Of a stretch of DNA of 64,000 nt, positions 42,958-51,765 are shown in pieces (the first letter of the stretch is position 1; every line of letters starts with the position of its first letter). Under the pieces are notes generated by a model that did no database searches, had not been told where the DNA came from, and was given only the letters and a program-made list of their open reading frames with translations. The translations under genes were made by a program, and so were the position numbers. This stretch comes from an uncultured Collinsella sp. (GTDB lineage Bacteria > Actinomycetota > Coriobacteriia > Coriobacteriales > Coriobacteriaceae), in assembly GCA_905194675.1 (NCBI GenBank), contig CAJJTG010000002.1:1-64000 (forward strand), given 5' to 3'.

Positions 42958-43413
42958 ATGGCCGACGAGACCATGACTGACGAGCAGATTCTTGAAGGTG
43001 TGGAGCACAAGAGTTTCGTTGCCACGTCCGACCGCACCGCCGCCTCGCTGTCCGCGAGCGGTGTCGCCGCCGAGGATGTCGCCCGCGCCGCCGCGCAGGC
43101 CGCCTACGACAAGAAGGGCGAGGACGTGCAGGTGCTCGACCTGACCGAGCTTTCCGACGTGTGCGACTACTTTGTGCTTGCCACCGGTACCAACAACCGC
43201 CAGGTCGATTCGATCGTCGACGAGATCGAGGAGAAGGTCGCCGAGGCTTGCGGCGAGCATCCGTTCTCCATCGAGGGCCGCGAGCAGAAGACCTGGATGC
43301 TCATGGACTACGGTTCGGTCGTCGTCCACGTCTTCACTCCCGAAGCCCGCGACTTCTACCGCCTAGAAAAGCTCTGGGGTGACGCCCCCCAGCTCCCCCT
43401 CAACCTCCTCTAA
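42958..43413 (+). CDS. rsfS: ribosomal silencing factor RsfS
   Basis: This 151-residue protein has the core RsfS domain VLDLTELSDVCDYFVLATGTNNRQVDSI, WMLMDYGSVVVHVFTPEARDFYRLEKLWGDA. It binds L14 and blocks subunit joining when nutrients are low. A 40-residue Ala/Asp/Glu-rich N-terminal extension precedes the core. ATG at 42958 is preceded by AAAGAGG. It ends the obgE-nadD-yqeK-rsfS unit. Confidence 0.95.
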   Translation: MADETMTDEQILEGVEHKSFVATSDRTAASLSASGVAAEDVARAAAQAAYDKKGEDVQVLDLTELSDVCDYFVLATGTNNRQVDSIVDEIEEKVAEACGEHPFSIEGREQKTWMLMDYGSVVVHVFTPEARDFYRLEKLWGDAPQLPLNLL

Positions 43414-43420
43414 CAGCACA

Positions 43421-43446
43421 TTTGATACGGGGCTTTTTAGCTAGCC
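43421..43446. repeat. dispersed intergenic repeat, ACGGGGCT type, copy 1
   Basis: About 26 bases containing ACGGGGCT, TTTTAGCTA and CC match 51471-51498 with few differences. Both copies lie shortly after a stop codon (here rsfS). Confidence 0.55.
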
Positions 43447-43457
43447 TCGTGCATTTC

Positions 43458-43500
43458 GCCGGGCAGTTGCGGTTTTCCGTACCTGCCCGGCTTTCTTTTT
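43458..43500 (+). terminator. intrinsic terminator after rsfS
   Basis: GCCGGGCAG (43458-43466) pairs with CTGCCCGGC (43483-43491) and is followed by TTTCTTTTT. It separates the plus-strand rsfS unit from convergent dinB. Confidence 0.88.
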
Positions 43501-43512
43501 GCCCAAAGGCGG

Positions 43513-44766
43513 TTAATCGTTGAAGCGGGATTGGCGGCCGAAGGATAGGGCGGTGTCGCCGAACTTGTCTCGGACGGCGTCGATCGCGACGGAGAGCTCG
43601 CGGCGGTCGCTGGATTGGGCTCCGCGGTCGTCGACTTCGCAGAACAGGTCGGTCTGGATGCCGCCCTGATGGTCAAAGTCGCTCATGCCGATGCCTGCTA
43701 AGCGAACATGCATGCCTTCCTGCCAGATGTTGTCGAGCAGTTCGAGCGCAACCGCCACAAAGATGTTCTCATCGTCGGTCGGATGAGGCAGCCGGCGCTG
43801 TGCCGAGCGACCGCTTCCATACGAATACTTAAGCTTGAGCGTTACCGTGCCGCCCGTCAGTCCCTGACGGCGCAGGCGGCGTCCCACTGACTCGCCCAGC
43901 AGCGCAATCGCCGCTTCGATGTCCCCGCGCTCAGTCAAATCTTTCGCAAAGGTGCGTTCATTGCTGACCGACTTGACCTCACGCTCTTCATCGAGACTCG
44001 TGACTTCGGAGATTTCGAGTCCCAGCGCACGCTGGCGCATGCGTTCGCCGTTGACGCCAAAAATTGCAGCTAGCGTGGATTCCGGCGCGCGTGACAGCTC
44101 GCCGAGCGTGTAGATGCGCATACGGCGCAGTCGCTCCTCGGCCGAGCGCCCGATGCCGCTCATGGCAGATACCGGCAGCGCGGCCAAAAAGCGCTGCTCG
44201 GTTCCGGGGCGCACAATCGTCAATCCAAACGGCTTGTCACGCTCGCTTGCGATCTTTGCGACCGTCTTGTTGCAGCCCACGCCAATGGAACACGTCACTC
44301 CCAGCGCTGCCACGCGGTCGCTTATACGCCGTGCTACCAGTAGCGGGTCTTCGGGCGCAAAGCGACCCGGTGTGATATCGATAAAGGCTTCGTCGATGGA
44401 TACGCGCTCAACGCGCGGCGTCTCCTCGGCAAGAATCGCCATGACCTGCGCGCTCACCTCGCGGTAGCGATCAAAGTGCCCGTGCGTCCAAATGGCTTGC
44501 GGGCACAAGCGCCGCGCCTCGGCCGAGGCCATGGCAGAGTGCACGCCAAAGCGACGTGCCTCATACGAACATGTGGACACGACGCCACGCGAATCGGCGT
44601 CTCCGCCCACGATGAGCGGCTTTCCGCGCCATTCGGGATGATCGAGCATCTCCACGCTCGCAAAAAACGCATCGAGGTCCATGAGGCCCACCGCCGGACC
44701 CGTCCAGGGAGGCGGCGTGACGCCCATGGCATCCTCATAACCGTATGTATGTTCGCGTCTTTCCAT
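43513..44766 (-). CDS. dinB: DNA polymerase IV
   Basis: This 417-residue Y-family polymerase has VGLMDLDAFFASVE (metal-binding Asp), YEARRFGVHSAM, VERVSIDEAFIDIT, the helix-hairpin region LPVSAMSGIGRSAEERL and a little-finger domain to about 360. It performs translesion synthesis. No beta-clamp motif of the QLxLF type is clear at the C-terminus (IQTDLF is a candidate, about 380). No ribosome binding site is seen before the ATG, while TATACT ends 6 bases upstream, suggesting a leaderless message. No clear SOS box was found. Confidence 0.93.
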   Translation of the reverse strand: MERREHTYGYEDAMGVTPPPWTGPAVGLMDLDAFFASVEMLDHPEWRGKPLIVGGDADSRGVVSTCSYEARRFGVHSAMASAEARRLCPQAIWTHGHFDRYREVSAQVMAILAEETPRVERVSIDEAFIDITPGRFAPEDPLLVARRISDRVAALGVTCSIGVGCNKTVAKIASERDKPFGLTIVRPGTEQRFLAALPVSAMSGIGRSAEERLRRMRIYTLGELSRAPESTLAAIFGVNGERMRQRALGLEISEVTSLDEEREVKSVSNERTFAKDLTERGDIEAAIALLGESVGRRLRRQGLTGGTVTLKLKYSYGSGRSAQRRLPHPTDDENIFVAVALELLDNIWQEGMHVRLAGIGMSDFDHQGGIQTDLFCEVDDRGAQSSDRRELSVAIDAVRDKFGDTALSFGRQSRFND

Positions 44767-44772
44767 GTCATG

Positions 44773-44778
44773 AGTATA
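44773..44778 (-). promoter_or_regulatory. candidate -10 box of dinB, leaderless start
   Basis: On the minus strand TATACT lies 6 bases before the dinB ATG, so transcription would begin at or next to the start codon. The -35 region is not consensus. Confidence 0.4.
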
Positions 44779-44882
44779 CCGCGCAGCTCATGTGGGGTGC
44801 GTGTATGTGCTTGCAAATCCCGAATTCTTGTCTAAGATATGGATTTGCCCTCGACTACACCGAAGAAGTTGGTCTCACGGAC

Positions 44883-44911
44883 TTCACCTGCCCGCGTCGA
44901 TGGCGTATTAT
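44883..44911 (+). promoter_or_regulatory. candidate promoter of the rpsP operon
   Basis: TTCACC (44883-44888), a 17-base spacer and TATTAT (44906-44911) lie 57 bases before the rpsP start. The short region between dinB and rpsP shows no gene. Confidence 0.55.
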
Positions 44912-44967
44912 GTTCAACTGTTTGTTTGTAGTTGCAGCCTAAAGCTGCTTGGTTGGAGGAGTTTCCT

Positions 44968-45309
44968 TTGGCAGTCAAGATTCGCCTTGCTCGTCACGGC
45001 GCTAAGAAGCGTCCGTACTACCGTGTCGTCGTCGCCGATTCCCGCGCCCCGCGTGACGGTCGTATCATCGAGGAGGTTGGCCGCTACAACCCGATGACCG
45101 CCCCCAAGACCATCAACCTCGACCTCGAGAAGATCGCCGACTGGCAGTCCAAGGGTGCTCAGCTCACCGACGCTGTCGCCGCTCTGGTCAAGGCCGCCAA
45201 CGAGGGCGAGAAGACCGAGACCGTCGTCAAGAAGTCCAAGAAGCAGCTCGCCAAAGAGGCCGAGGCCGCTAAGGCTGCCGCTGAGGCCGCTGAGGGCGCC
45301 GAGGAGTAA
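44968..45309 (+). CDS. rpsP: ribosomal protein bS16
   Basis: This S16 has the opening [32 protein letters not shown] and [11 protein letters not shown] Lys-rich then Ala/Glu-rich tail of about 30 residues extends it to 113, against roughly 80-90 in most bacteria. TTG at 44968 matches the family N-terminus and has GGAGG 8 bases before it. It leads the rpsP-khpA-rimM-trmD-lepB unit. Confidence 0.97.
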   Translation: MAVKIRLARHGAKKRPYYRVVVADSRAPRDGRIIEEVGRYNPMTAPKTINLDLEKIADWQSKGAQLTDAVAALVKAANEGEKTETVVKKSKKQLAKEAEAAKAAAEAAEGAEE

Positions 45310-45312
45310 ATC

Positions 45313-45597
45313 GTGCCTGAGGTTGACGCTGCACAGCTCGAGGGTGAGGCAATGCTCTCAGATCGCATCGCCGATCTCGTCGAATATCTCGTTGTTCAGA
45401 TCGTCGACGACCCGGATTCCGTGAGCCTTGAGGTCATCGATGGTGACGACGCCTCTACGATCGAGGTTTCTGTCGCCGAGGATGACGTCGCTAAGGTCAT
45501 CGGCCGTCGTGGCCGTACCATCAAGGCCATTCGCACGCTCGCCCGTGCACTGGCCGCTCGCCTCGACACTGCTGTCGAGGTAGAGGTTCTGGGCTAG
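45313..45597 (+). CDS. khpA: KH-domain RNA-binding protein KhpA
   Basis: This 94-residue protein has a single KH domain with the GRRG loop in VIGRRGRTIKAIR and a short acidic N-terminus. KhpA homologues bind RNA and often sit between rpsP and rimM, as here. GTG at 45313 uses GAGGAG at the end of rpsP as ribosome site. Confidence 0.93.
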   Translation: MPEVDAAQLEGEAMLSDRIADLVEYLVVQIVDDPDSVSLEVIDGDDASTIEVSVAEDDVAKVIGRRGRTIKAIRTLARALAARLDTAVEVEVLG

Positions 45598-45601
45598 GAC
45601 C

Positions 45602-46123
45602 TTGAGGTCCCAGTACAAAAACATCGCCCGTGTGGTCAAGCCGCACGGAAGGAAGGGGGAGGTCCTCGCGCAGCCGCTGCGGGGGCTTCCTTCTGTATTA
45701 GAGCCGGGTATGCGCGTCGCCCTGACGCCGCCGGCGCTCAAGCGCGACCGTTTTTGCACGGTCGTGTCCGTCACCGATACGGGCGATGGCGATCTGGTCT
45801 CGTTTGAGGGCATTGACGACTTAACGGCCGCCGAGGGCATCACGGGATGCTATGTGCTGGCAAATCGTGACGACTTTGAGCTCGATTCGCTCGACGCTGC
45901 CTATACCGACCTGATGGGTCGCGAGGTGGTCGATGAGCGCTTCGGTTCGCTCGGCACGATCGTCGAGATCATGTCGACGCCCGCTAACGATGTTTGGGTT
46001 GTCGAGGGTGATCGGTACGGCGAGGTACTGATTCCCGTGATCGAGCAGGTCGTGCTCGATCTTCCCGACACTGGAACAATTTCCGTCCACGTTATGGACG
46101 GCCTGATCGATATGGACAAGTAG
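45602..46123 (+). CDS. rimM: 16S rRNA processing protein RimM
   Basis: This 173-residue factor for 30S maturation has IARVVKPHGRKGEVLAQPL, the linker ELDSLDAAYTDLMGREV and the PRC-barrel part with VWVVEGDRYGEVLIPVIEQVVLDL. It starts at TTG 45602, with only a weak ribosome site in the end of khpA. trmD follows after 10 bases. Confidence 0.94.
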   Translation: MRSQYKNIARVVKPHGRKGEVLAQPLRGLPSVLEPGMRVALTPPALKRDRFCTVVSVTDTGDGDLVSFEGIDDLTAAEGITGCYVLANRDDFELDSLDAAYTDLMGREVVDERFGSLGTIVEIMSTPANDVWVVEGDRYGEVLIPVIEQVVLDLPDTGTISVHVMDGLIDMDK

Positions 46124-46133
46124 GGAGGACAAC

Positions 46134-46892
46134 ATGCTGATTGAGACCCTTTCGGTCTTTCCCGAGATGTTTGAGCCCGTCATGTCCACATCGATTTTGG
46201 GCCGCGCCCGCAAGGCCGGCCTTTTTGATTTTAAGGCGTATAACCTGCGCGACTGGACGCACGACCGCCATCGTACCGTCGATGACGAGCCGTACGGCGG
46301 CGGGCAGGGCATGCTCATGAAGGTCGAGCCTATCGCCGAGGCCATCGAGGCCATTAGCGCGGAGGGCCCCAAGCCGACGGTGGTGTTCTTCACCCCGTGC
46401 GGCGAGCCTTTTACGCAGCATGTGGCCGAGCGCCTGCTCAAAAGCGAGCGCCTGCTGTTTGTGTGCAGCCGTTACGAAGGTGTCGACGAGCGTGCCTATG
46501 CGTATGCCGACGAGCGCCTGTCGATCGGCGATTACGTGCTCACGGGCGGCGAGCTTCCCGCTATGGTCGTTGCCGATGCCGTCGTACGCCTGATTCCCGG
46601 CGCCCTGGGCGACGAGATGAGCAACGTCGACGAGTCGTTCTCGACCGCCGAGGACGGAGGCCTGCTCGAGTATGCGCAGTACACCCGCCCCGCTGAGTTC
46701 AATGGCCAGGGTGTGCCTCCGGTGCTCGTGAGCGGAGATCACGCTAAGGTCGATGCCTGGCGCCGCAAGAATGCCATCGAGCGCACTTGTCGTTGGCGTC
46801 CCGATCTGATCGAGACGGCGCGGCTTACGCCCCAGGAGCGCGCATACGCGCAGGAGATTCTGGACGCTTCGTATTCGCAGAGCGAGGAGTGA
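46134..46892 (+). CDS. trmD: tRNA (guanine-N1-)-methyltransferase
   Basis: This 252-residue enzyme methylates G37 of tRNAs using S-adenosylmethionine. It has IETLSVFPEMFEPVMSTSILGRARKAGL, DDEPYGGGQGMLM, VCSRYEGVDERA, the knot-forming SIGDYVLTGGELPAMV and a C-terminal domain to SQSEE. AGGGAGG precedes the ATG. lepB follows at once; in most genomes rplS would be next. Confidence 0.97.
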   Translation: MLIETLSVFPEMFEPVMSTSILGRARKAGLFDFKAYNLRDWTHDRHRTVDDEPYGGGQGMLMKVEPIAEAIEAISAEGPKPTVVFFTPCGEPFTQHVAERLLKSERLLFVCSRYEGVDERAYAYADERLSIGDYVLTGGELPAMVVADAVVRLIPGALGDEMSNVDESFSTAEDGGLLEYAQYTRPAEFNGQGVPPVLVSGDHAKVDAWRRKNAIERTCRWRPDLIETARLTPQERAYAQEILDASYSQSEE

Positions 46893-46894
46893 GA

Positions 46895-47458
46895 ATGGTT
46901 CCATCGCAGCATTCCGCGTTGAGGGGCGCCTTTGAGTGGATCGCGGTCATCGCAATCGCGCTCGTGGCCACCTTCCTGATCCGCACCTTTGTGGTCGAGC
47001 CCTTTGTGGTGCCCACCGGCTCCATGGAGTCCACGATCGAGATTGGCGACCAGATCTTGGCGCAAAAGGTGAGCCTTGAGCTCGGCCAGCCCGTCAAGCA
47101 GGGCGATATCGTGGTGTTTCACAACCCCGATGGCACATCCGAGCACGATGTTCTTGTCAAGCGCGTTATCGCCACGGCCGGCCAGACGGTCGATTTGCAG
47201 GACGGTCGCGTGGTCGTTGACGGCCAGGCGCTCGATGAGGACTATACGACCGGCATGAGCTGGCCGCTTTCGGTCCAAGCGCCTGGCGCCCAGGTGAGTT
47301 ATCCCTACACCGTTCCCGACGGGTGCGTGTGGGTGATGGGCGACAACCGCGAAAACTCTGCCGACTCGCGCTACTTTGGTCCCGTCGATCGCTCTGATTT
47401 GATCGCTGTGGCGCTTGTGCGCTACTGGCCGCTCAACCGCATCGGCGCTATCGACTAA
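46895..47458 (+). CDS. lepB: signal peptidase I
   Basis: This 187-residue membrane protease has one N-terminal helix (about 12-30), the catalytic Ser43 in PTGSMESTI, the catalytic Lys89 in VLVKRVIA and GDNRENSADSRYFGPV. It removes signal peptides outside the membrane. ATG at 46895 is 2 bases after the trmD stop and has GAGGAG inside trmD as ribosome site; a longer in-frame reading into trmD lacks family support. Confidence 0.95.
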   Translation: MVPSQHSALRGAFEWIAVIAIALVATFLIRTFVVEPFVVPTGSMESTIEIGDQILAQKVSLELGQPVKQGDIVVFHNPDGTSEHDVLVKRVIATAGQTVDLQDGRVVVDGQALDEDYTTGMSWPLSVQAPGAQVSYPYTVPDGCVWVMGDNRENSADSRYFGPVDRSDLIAVALVRYWPLNRIGAID

Positions 47459-47517
47459 AAACCGCTATAGTACAGTACCTAACCGTGTAATCGTTTCGAC
47501 GAGGGGATATTAGAGGC

Positions 47518-48429
47518 ATGAACGCTTCATCGCTTTCCTTCCAAGACATCATCCTGCGCCTCCAGCAGTACTGGGGCGAGCAGGGCTGCGTCATTATGCA
47601 GCCCTATGACTCCGAGGTCGGTGCCGGTACCTTCCATACCGCGACCACGCTGCGCTCGCTCGGTCCCGCCGAATGGCGCACCTGCTATGCGCAGCCCTGC
47701 CGCCGTCCCGCCGACGGCCGCTACGGCGAGAACCCTAACCGCATGCAGCACTACTATCAGTTCCAGGTGCTCATTAAGCCCTCTCCGGTTAATGCTCAGG
47801 AGCTTTACCTGGGGTCTCTTGCTGCCATTGGCCTGGACCCCAACGACCATGACGTCCGTTTTGTCGAGGACGACTGGGAGAGCCCGACGCTGGGCGCCTG
47901 GGGCCTTGGCTGGGAGGTCTGGCTCAACGGCATGGAGGTCACGCAGTTTACGTACTTCCAGCAGGTGGGCGGTATCGAGGTCGACCCCGTGCCCGTTGAG
48001 ATCACCTATGGCCTGGAGCGTATCGCCATGTACGCTCAGGGCGTCAACTCGGTCTACGATCTGGTGTGGAGCTATCTGCCCGACGGCACGCCCATGACCT
48101 ACGGCGACGTGTTCCTCGAGAACGAGCGCGAGTTCAGTGCCTATAACTTTGAGGTCGCCAACGTCGAGATGATGCGTCAGAAGTTTGACGACTACGAGGC
48201 CGAGTGCCATTCCTGCCTGGAGCGCAAGCTGCCGTTGCCGGCGTACGACTGTGTCATGAAGTGCAGCCACGCCTTCAACCTGCTCGATGCCCGCGGCGCC
48301 CTGTCCGCGGTCGAGCGTGCCAACTACATCCTGCGCGTCCGCGCCGTCGCCAAGGCGTGCTGCGAGGCCTACATGGCCGAGGTCGCCGGAGTCAACGAGA
48401 ATGCCGACCAGGAAGGCGAGGTGGCGTAA
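47518..48429 (+). CDS. glyQ: glycyl-tRNA synthetase, alpha subunit
   Basis: This 303-residue catalytic subunit of the tetrameric enzyme has [73 protein letters not shown] and [11 protein letters not shown]. Most actinobacteria have the single-chain homodimeric type, so this bacterial alpha2beta2 form is characteristic of the lineage or acquired. GAGGGG precedes the ATG. glyS starts 3 bases downstream. Confidence 0.97.
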   Translation: MNASSLSFQDIILRLQQYWGEQGCVIMQPYDSEVGAGTFHTATTLRSLGPAEWRTCYAQPCRRPADGRYGENPNRMQHYYQFQVLIKPSPVNAQELYLGSLAAIGLDPNDHDVRFVEDDWESPTLGAWGLGWEVWLNGMEVTQFTYFQQVGGIEVDPVPVEITYGLERIAMYAQGVNSVYDLVWSYLPDGTPMTYGDVFLENEREFSAYNFEVANVEMMRQKFDDYEAECHSCLERKLPLPAYDCVMKCSHAFNLLDARGALSAVERANYILRVRAVAKACCEAYMAEVAGVNENADQEGEVA

Positions 48430-48432
48430 GCC

Positions 48433-50529
48433 ATGGCAGACGCTAAGGATTTCCTGTTTGAGATCGGTACGGAGGAAATGCCCTCTGCACCGCTGAACAA
48501 TGCCGTCAAGCAGCTTGGCACCATGATCGCCAAGGGTCTCGACGAGGCCGGTCTGGCCCACGGCGAGGTCCACGTGATCTCGAGCCCGCGTCGCCTGGCT
48601 GCGCTCGTTGCCGACGTTGCCACCGCTACCGATGAGGTTCACGAGGTCAAGCGTGGCCCCGCGGCAAACATTGCCTTTGATGCCGACGGCAACGCCACCA
48701 AGGCCGCCCAGGGCTTCGCCCGCAAGTGCGGTGTGGCTGCCGAGGACCTGGTCCGTCGCGAGGACACTGACGGTCGTGAGTACGTCTTTGCCGAGAAGAA
48801 CATTCCCTCCGCACCGGCTACCCCGATCCTGACGGCCCTGTGCGAGAAGACCATCGCTGGCCTGCAGTGGCCCAACTACCGCTCCCAGCGCTGGGGTCAC
48901 GAGCATGCGACCTTTGTTCGTCCGGTTCGTTGGATCTGCTGCCTTCTGGGCGAGGATGTTGTGCCCGTGTCTTTTGCCGACGTGACGAGTGGCAACACCA
49001 CGCGCGGTCATCGCGTACTTGGCCCCGGTGACCATGTGGTTGCCAGCCCCGCCGTCTACGAGCAGGTGCTCGAGGACGCCGGCGTGCTTTCTGCCGAGCG
49101 CCGTCGCGAGGCGATTCTCGCCGGTATCGCCGAGGTCGAGGCTGCCCGTCCCGGCTGCCATGTCGATACGCCCAAGAAGGTCTTCGAGGAGGTTATCAAC
49201 CTCTGCGAGTGGCCGACGGTGCTCGTCGGTACCTTCGATGAGGAGTTCCTCAAGGTCCCGCACGAGATCATCTGCGAGTCCATGCTCACCAACCAGCGCT
49301 ACTTCCCGATCTATGACGGCGAGGGCAAGCTGACGCGTGAGTTCGTGGTCGTCTCCAACAGCAAGCCCGAGAATGCCGAGCGCGTGATCGACGGCAACGA
49401 GCGCGTCGTGCGCGCCCGTCTGGACGACGCCAAGTTCTTCTACGAGGAGGACCTGAAGATCTCCCTCGACGAGTTCCGCGAGCGTCTGGCCAAGGTCGCC
49501 TTCCAGGAGAAGCTCGGTAGCGTGCTCGCCAAGTCCGAGCGTATTGAGCAGCTCGCGCTTGCTATTGCCCGCGAGGCTCATTTGGGCGCCCATCTTGCCG
49601 CCGACGCCGCTCGCGCCGCTCACCTGTGCAAGGCCGACCTGGTGTCTAACGCCGTCGTCGAGTTCACGAGCCAGCAGGGCGTGATGGGCGGTTATTACGC
49701 GACCGCGATGGGGGAGAACGACGAGGTCGCCCATGCTATTCGCGATCACTATCGTCCCCGTTTTGCCGGTGACGAGCTGCCCGAGGGCACCGCTGGCTGC
49801 ATCGTGGCCTGCGCCGACAAGCTCGATACCATCGCCGGTATCTTTGCCATCGACGAGCCCCCGACCGGCTCCTCCGACCCCTACGCGCTGCGTCGTGCCG
49901 CTATCGGCATTATCAACATCCTGCGCGACCGTCTGCCGATCGATCCCACGTCGCTCATCGACTTTGCGCTCGAGCTCTATAGCGAGCAGGGCATTGAGTT
50001 CGACGCCGCCGAGGTCGCCCAGCAGGTTCGTGACTTCTTCCATGGCCGCCTGGTGAGCATGGCCCGCGACGAAAAGATCCCGGCCGATACCGTTGCCGCC
50101 GTCTCCGCGGTGCACATTATCGCCCCGTCCGTCTTCTTCGCCCGCTGCGCCGCCCTCGACGAGGCCCGCAAGAACGACGCTGAGACGTTCGACAACCTGG
50201 CGACCGCCTATGCCCGCGCCGCGCATATCTCCAAGCCCGAGCTTGGTGCGGAGTATGACCGCAGCCTGATGGGCGAGGTTGAGCTCGCGCTCGCCGACGC
50301 CTCCGAGGCCGCTCAGACCGCTGTCGATGCCGCCCTTGCTGCCGAGGACTACCCGGCCGCATTTGCCGCCCTCGCCGCCCTGCGCGCGCCCATCGACCGT
50401 TTCTTCGATGAGGTCATGGTCATGGACAAGGACGAGCAGCTTCGCGATAATCGCCTTAAGCTGCTCAACCGCTTCGAGGCCGTTTTCTCCGGCATCGCCA
50501 ACATCGGTGAGCTTGCCCGCAAAAAGTAA
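48433..50529 (+). CDS. glyS: glycyl-tRNA synthetase, beta subunit
   Basis: This 698-residue beta subunit has FLFEIGTEEMPSAPL at the N-terminus, RRLAALVADV, RPVRWICCLLG, ICESMLTNQRYFPIYDGEGKL, VRARLDDAKFFYEEDLK and a helical anticodon-binding C-terminal part with SSDPYALRRAAIGIINIL. It forms the enzyme with GlyQ. The long frame open on the opposite strand across glyQS is a codon-usage artefact. Confidence 0.97.
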   Translation: MADAKDFLFEIGTEEMPSAPLNNAVKQLGTMIAKGLDEAGLAHGEVHVISSPRRLAALVADVATATDEVHEVKRGPAANIAFDADGNATKAAQGFARKCGVAAEDLVRREDTDGREYVFAEKNIPSAPATPILTALCEKTIAGLQWPNYRSQRWGHEHATFVRPVRWICCLLGEDVVPVSFADVTSGNTTRGHRVLGPGDHVVASPAVYEQVLEDAGVLSAERRREAILAGIAEVEAARPGCHVDTPKKVFEEVINLCEWPTVLVGTFDEEFLKVPHEIICESMLTNQRYFPIYDGEGKLTREFVVVSNSKPENAERVIDGNERVVRARLDDAKFFYEEDLKISLDEFRERLAKVAFQEKLGSVLAKSERIEQLALAIAREAHLGAHLAADAARAAHLCKADLVSNAVVEFTSQQGVMGGYYATAMGENDEVAHAIRDHYRPRFAGDELPEGTAGCIVACADKLDTIAGIFAIDEPPTGSSDPYALRRAAIGIINILRDRLPIDPTSLIDFALELYSEQGIEFDAAEVAQQVRDFFHGRLVSMARDEKIPADTVAAVSAVHIIAPSVFFARCAALDEARKNDAETFDNLATAYARAAHISKPELGAEYDRSLMGEVELALADASEAAQTAVDAALAAEDYPAAFAALAALRAPIDRFFDEVMVMDKDEQLRDNRLKLLNRFEAVFSGIANIGELARKK

Positions 50530-50563
50530 GCCAGCCTGCGCATAAGCGCAAAAGGAGCCCCGC

Positions 50564-51439
50564 ATGGATTGCCCGGTCACCGCTCGTCCCACCGTTATCG
50601 TTATCTCCGACTCGCTCGGCGATACCGCTTGTGAGGTGGTGCTTGCGGCGTCCGGGCAATTTGATGTAGGGGCTTTTCGCGTTTTGCGCCTGCCTAAGGT
50701 GACCTCCGTGGAGCAGGTCAAGTCATTTGTGGGGCCGCGCGTCGATGCCGACCATCGCGATATCGCCGTGTTCCATACCATCGTCGACCCGGCCCTTCGT
50801 GCTCGCGTGCTCGACTACTTGGGCATGCTGCACATTCGCTCGGTCGACCTGATCGGTCCGACGCTCGCCGTGCTGTCTTCGCTCGTCGGCGTGCCGCCCA
50901 AGGGTGTGGCGGGCGTGATTCACAAGACCGACGATCGGTATTTCCATCGTATCGAGGCCATGGAGTATTTCGTTGAGCACGATGACGGTCGTGGTTGCGA
51001 CGATCTGTCGGGTGCCGATATCGTGCTGCTGGGTGTGTCGCGTACATCCAAGACGCCGCTGTCGATGTATTTAGCATATCAGGGCTACAAGGTCGCCAAT
51101 GTCCCACTGGCGCATGGCATGGAGCCGCCGAAGTCGATTTACGAGGTTGACCCGATGCGGTTGTTTGGTCTGATCTCGACCGTTGACGTTATTTCTGAGA
51201 TTCGCGATAGCCGCTTGGGCGATGACTACGCTCGTGCCGTTGCCGGCTCCTATGCCGAGCCTGAGAGCGTGCGCAGCGAACTTGAGGAAGCTCGCGCTCT
51301 CATGAAGCGCTTAGGCTGCTTTGTTGTGCGTACCGACGGCAAAGCCATTGAGGAAAGCGCTGCCGAGATCATTGCTCACCTCGAAGAGATTCAAGAGGCA
51401 AGAGCCCGCCGTGCCGCCCGCCGCGCTCAACAAAAGTAG
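50564..51439 (+). CDS. pyruvate, phosphate dikinase regulatory protein (DUF299)
   Basis: This 291-residue bifunctional kinase/phosphorylase controls PPDK by ADP-dependent phosphorylation and phosphate-dependent dephosphorylation of the active-site threonine. Motifs are VIVISDSLGDTACEVV, GVIHKTDDRYFHRIEAMEYFVEHDDG and the P-loop-like LLGVSRTSKTPLSMYLAYQGYKVANVPL. The target gene ppdK follows on the same strand after 326 bases. AAAAGGAG precedes the ATG. Confidence 0.95.
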   Translation: MDCPVTARPTVIVISDSLGDTACEVVLAASGQFDVGAFRVLRLPKVTSVEQVKSFVGPRVDADHRDIAVFHTIVDPALRARVLDYLGMLHIRSVDLIGPTLAVLSSLVGVPPKGVAGVIHKTDDRYFHRIEAMEYFVEHDDGRGCDDLSGADIVLLGVSRTSKTPLSMYLAYQGYKVANVPLAHGMEPPKSIYEVDPMRLFGLISTVDVISEIRDSRLGDDYARAVAGSYAEPESVRSELEEARALMKRLGCFVVRTDGKAIEESAAEIIAHLEEIQEARARRAARRAQQK

Positions 51440-51470
51440 CTCACTTGGGACAAGGTTGTTTGGGTAGCTA

Positions 51471-51498
51471 ATTTGGGACGGGGCTCTTTTAGCTAACC
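51471..51498. repeat. dispersed intergenic repeat, ACGGGGCT type, copy 2, with flanking TAGCTAA
   Basis: This is the partner of 43421-43446. Here TAGCTAA (51465-51471) and TTAGCTA (51489-51495) flank the ACGGGGCT core and can pair. It lies 31 bases after the PPDK regulator stop. Confidence 0.55.
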
Positions 51499-51605
51499 AA
51501 AGAGAATACTTGGAATTAATGCTGATAAATGGTAAAGCGATTTAGCAAAAACATCGCATCCGACCTGCACTTTCCTTGTAGTGGTATCTTCATAAGGTAA
51601 CCACC

Positions 51606-51690
51606 TTTACCTACCGTTTACCGCCGGTTTTAGCACGTTTACCAAACCGCGCACCCTCTGCTCAAGCCTGTCCAAAACCCGCCGTATAGT
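51606..51690 (+). promoter_or_regulatory. phased TTTACC repeats and candidate -10 before ppdK
   Basis: TTTACC occurs at 51606, 51617 and 51638, spaced 11 and 21 bases (one and two helical turns), with GGTAACC just upstream at 51596. TATAGT (51685-51690) is a possible -10 without a good -35. This suits activator sites. The rest of the 326-base gap before ppdK shows the repeat at 51471 and no gene. Confidence 0.4.
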
Positions 51691-51765
51691 TCCCTCACGG
51701 CCCGCATCCGGCGGGTCGATTCGTTACCACGGTCGTGCGCGTAAGCGCATGGAAGGGGAAGTATC

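Noticed and set aside
47527..50781. A frame of over 1000 codons open on the minus strand across glyQ and glyS
   Set aside because: It mirrors two certain genes in a GC-rich region; its translation is low-complexity Val/Gly/Leu/His/Asp text without any domain. It is a codon-bias artefact.
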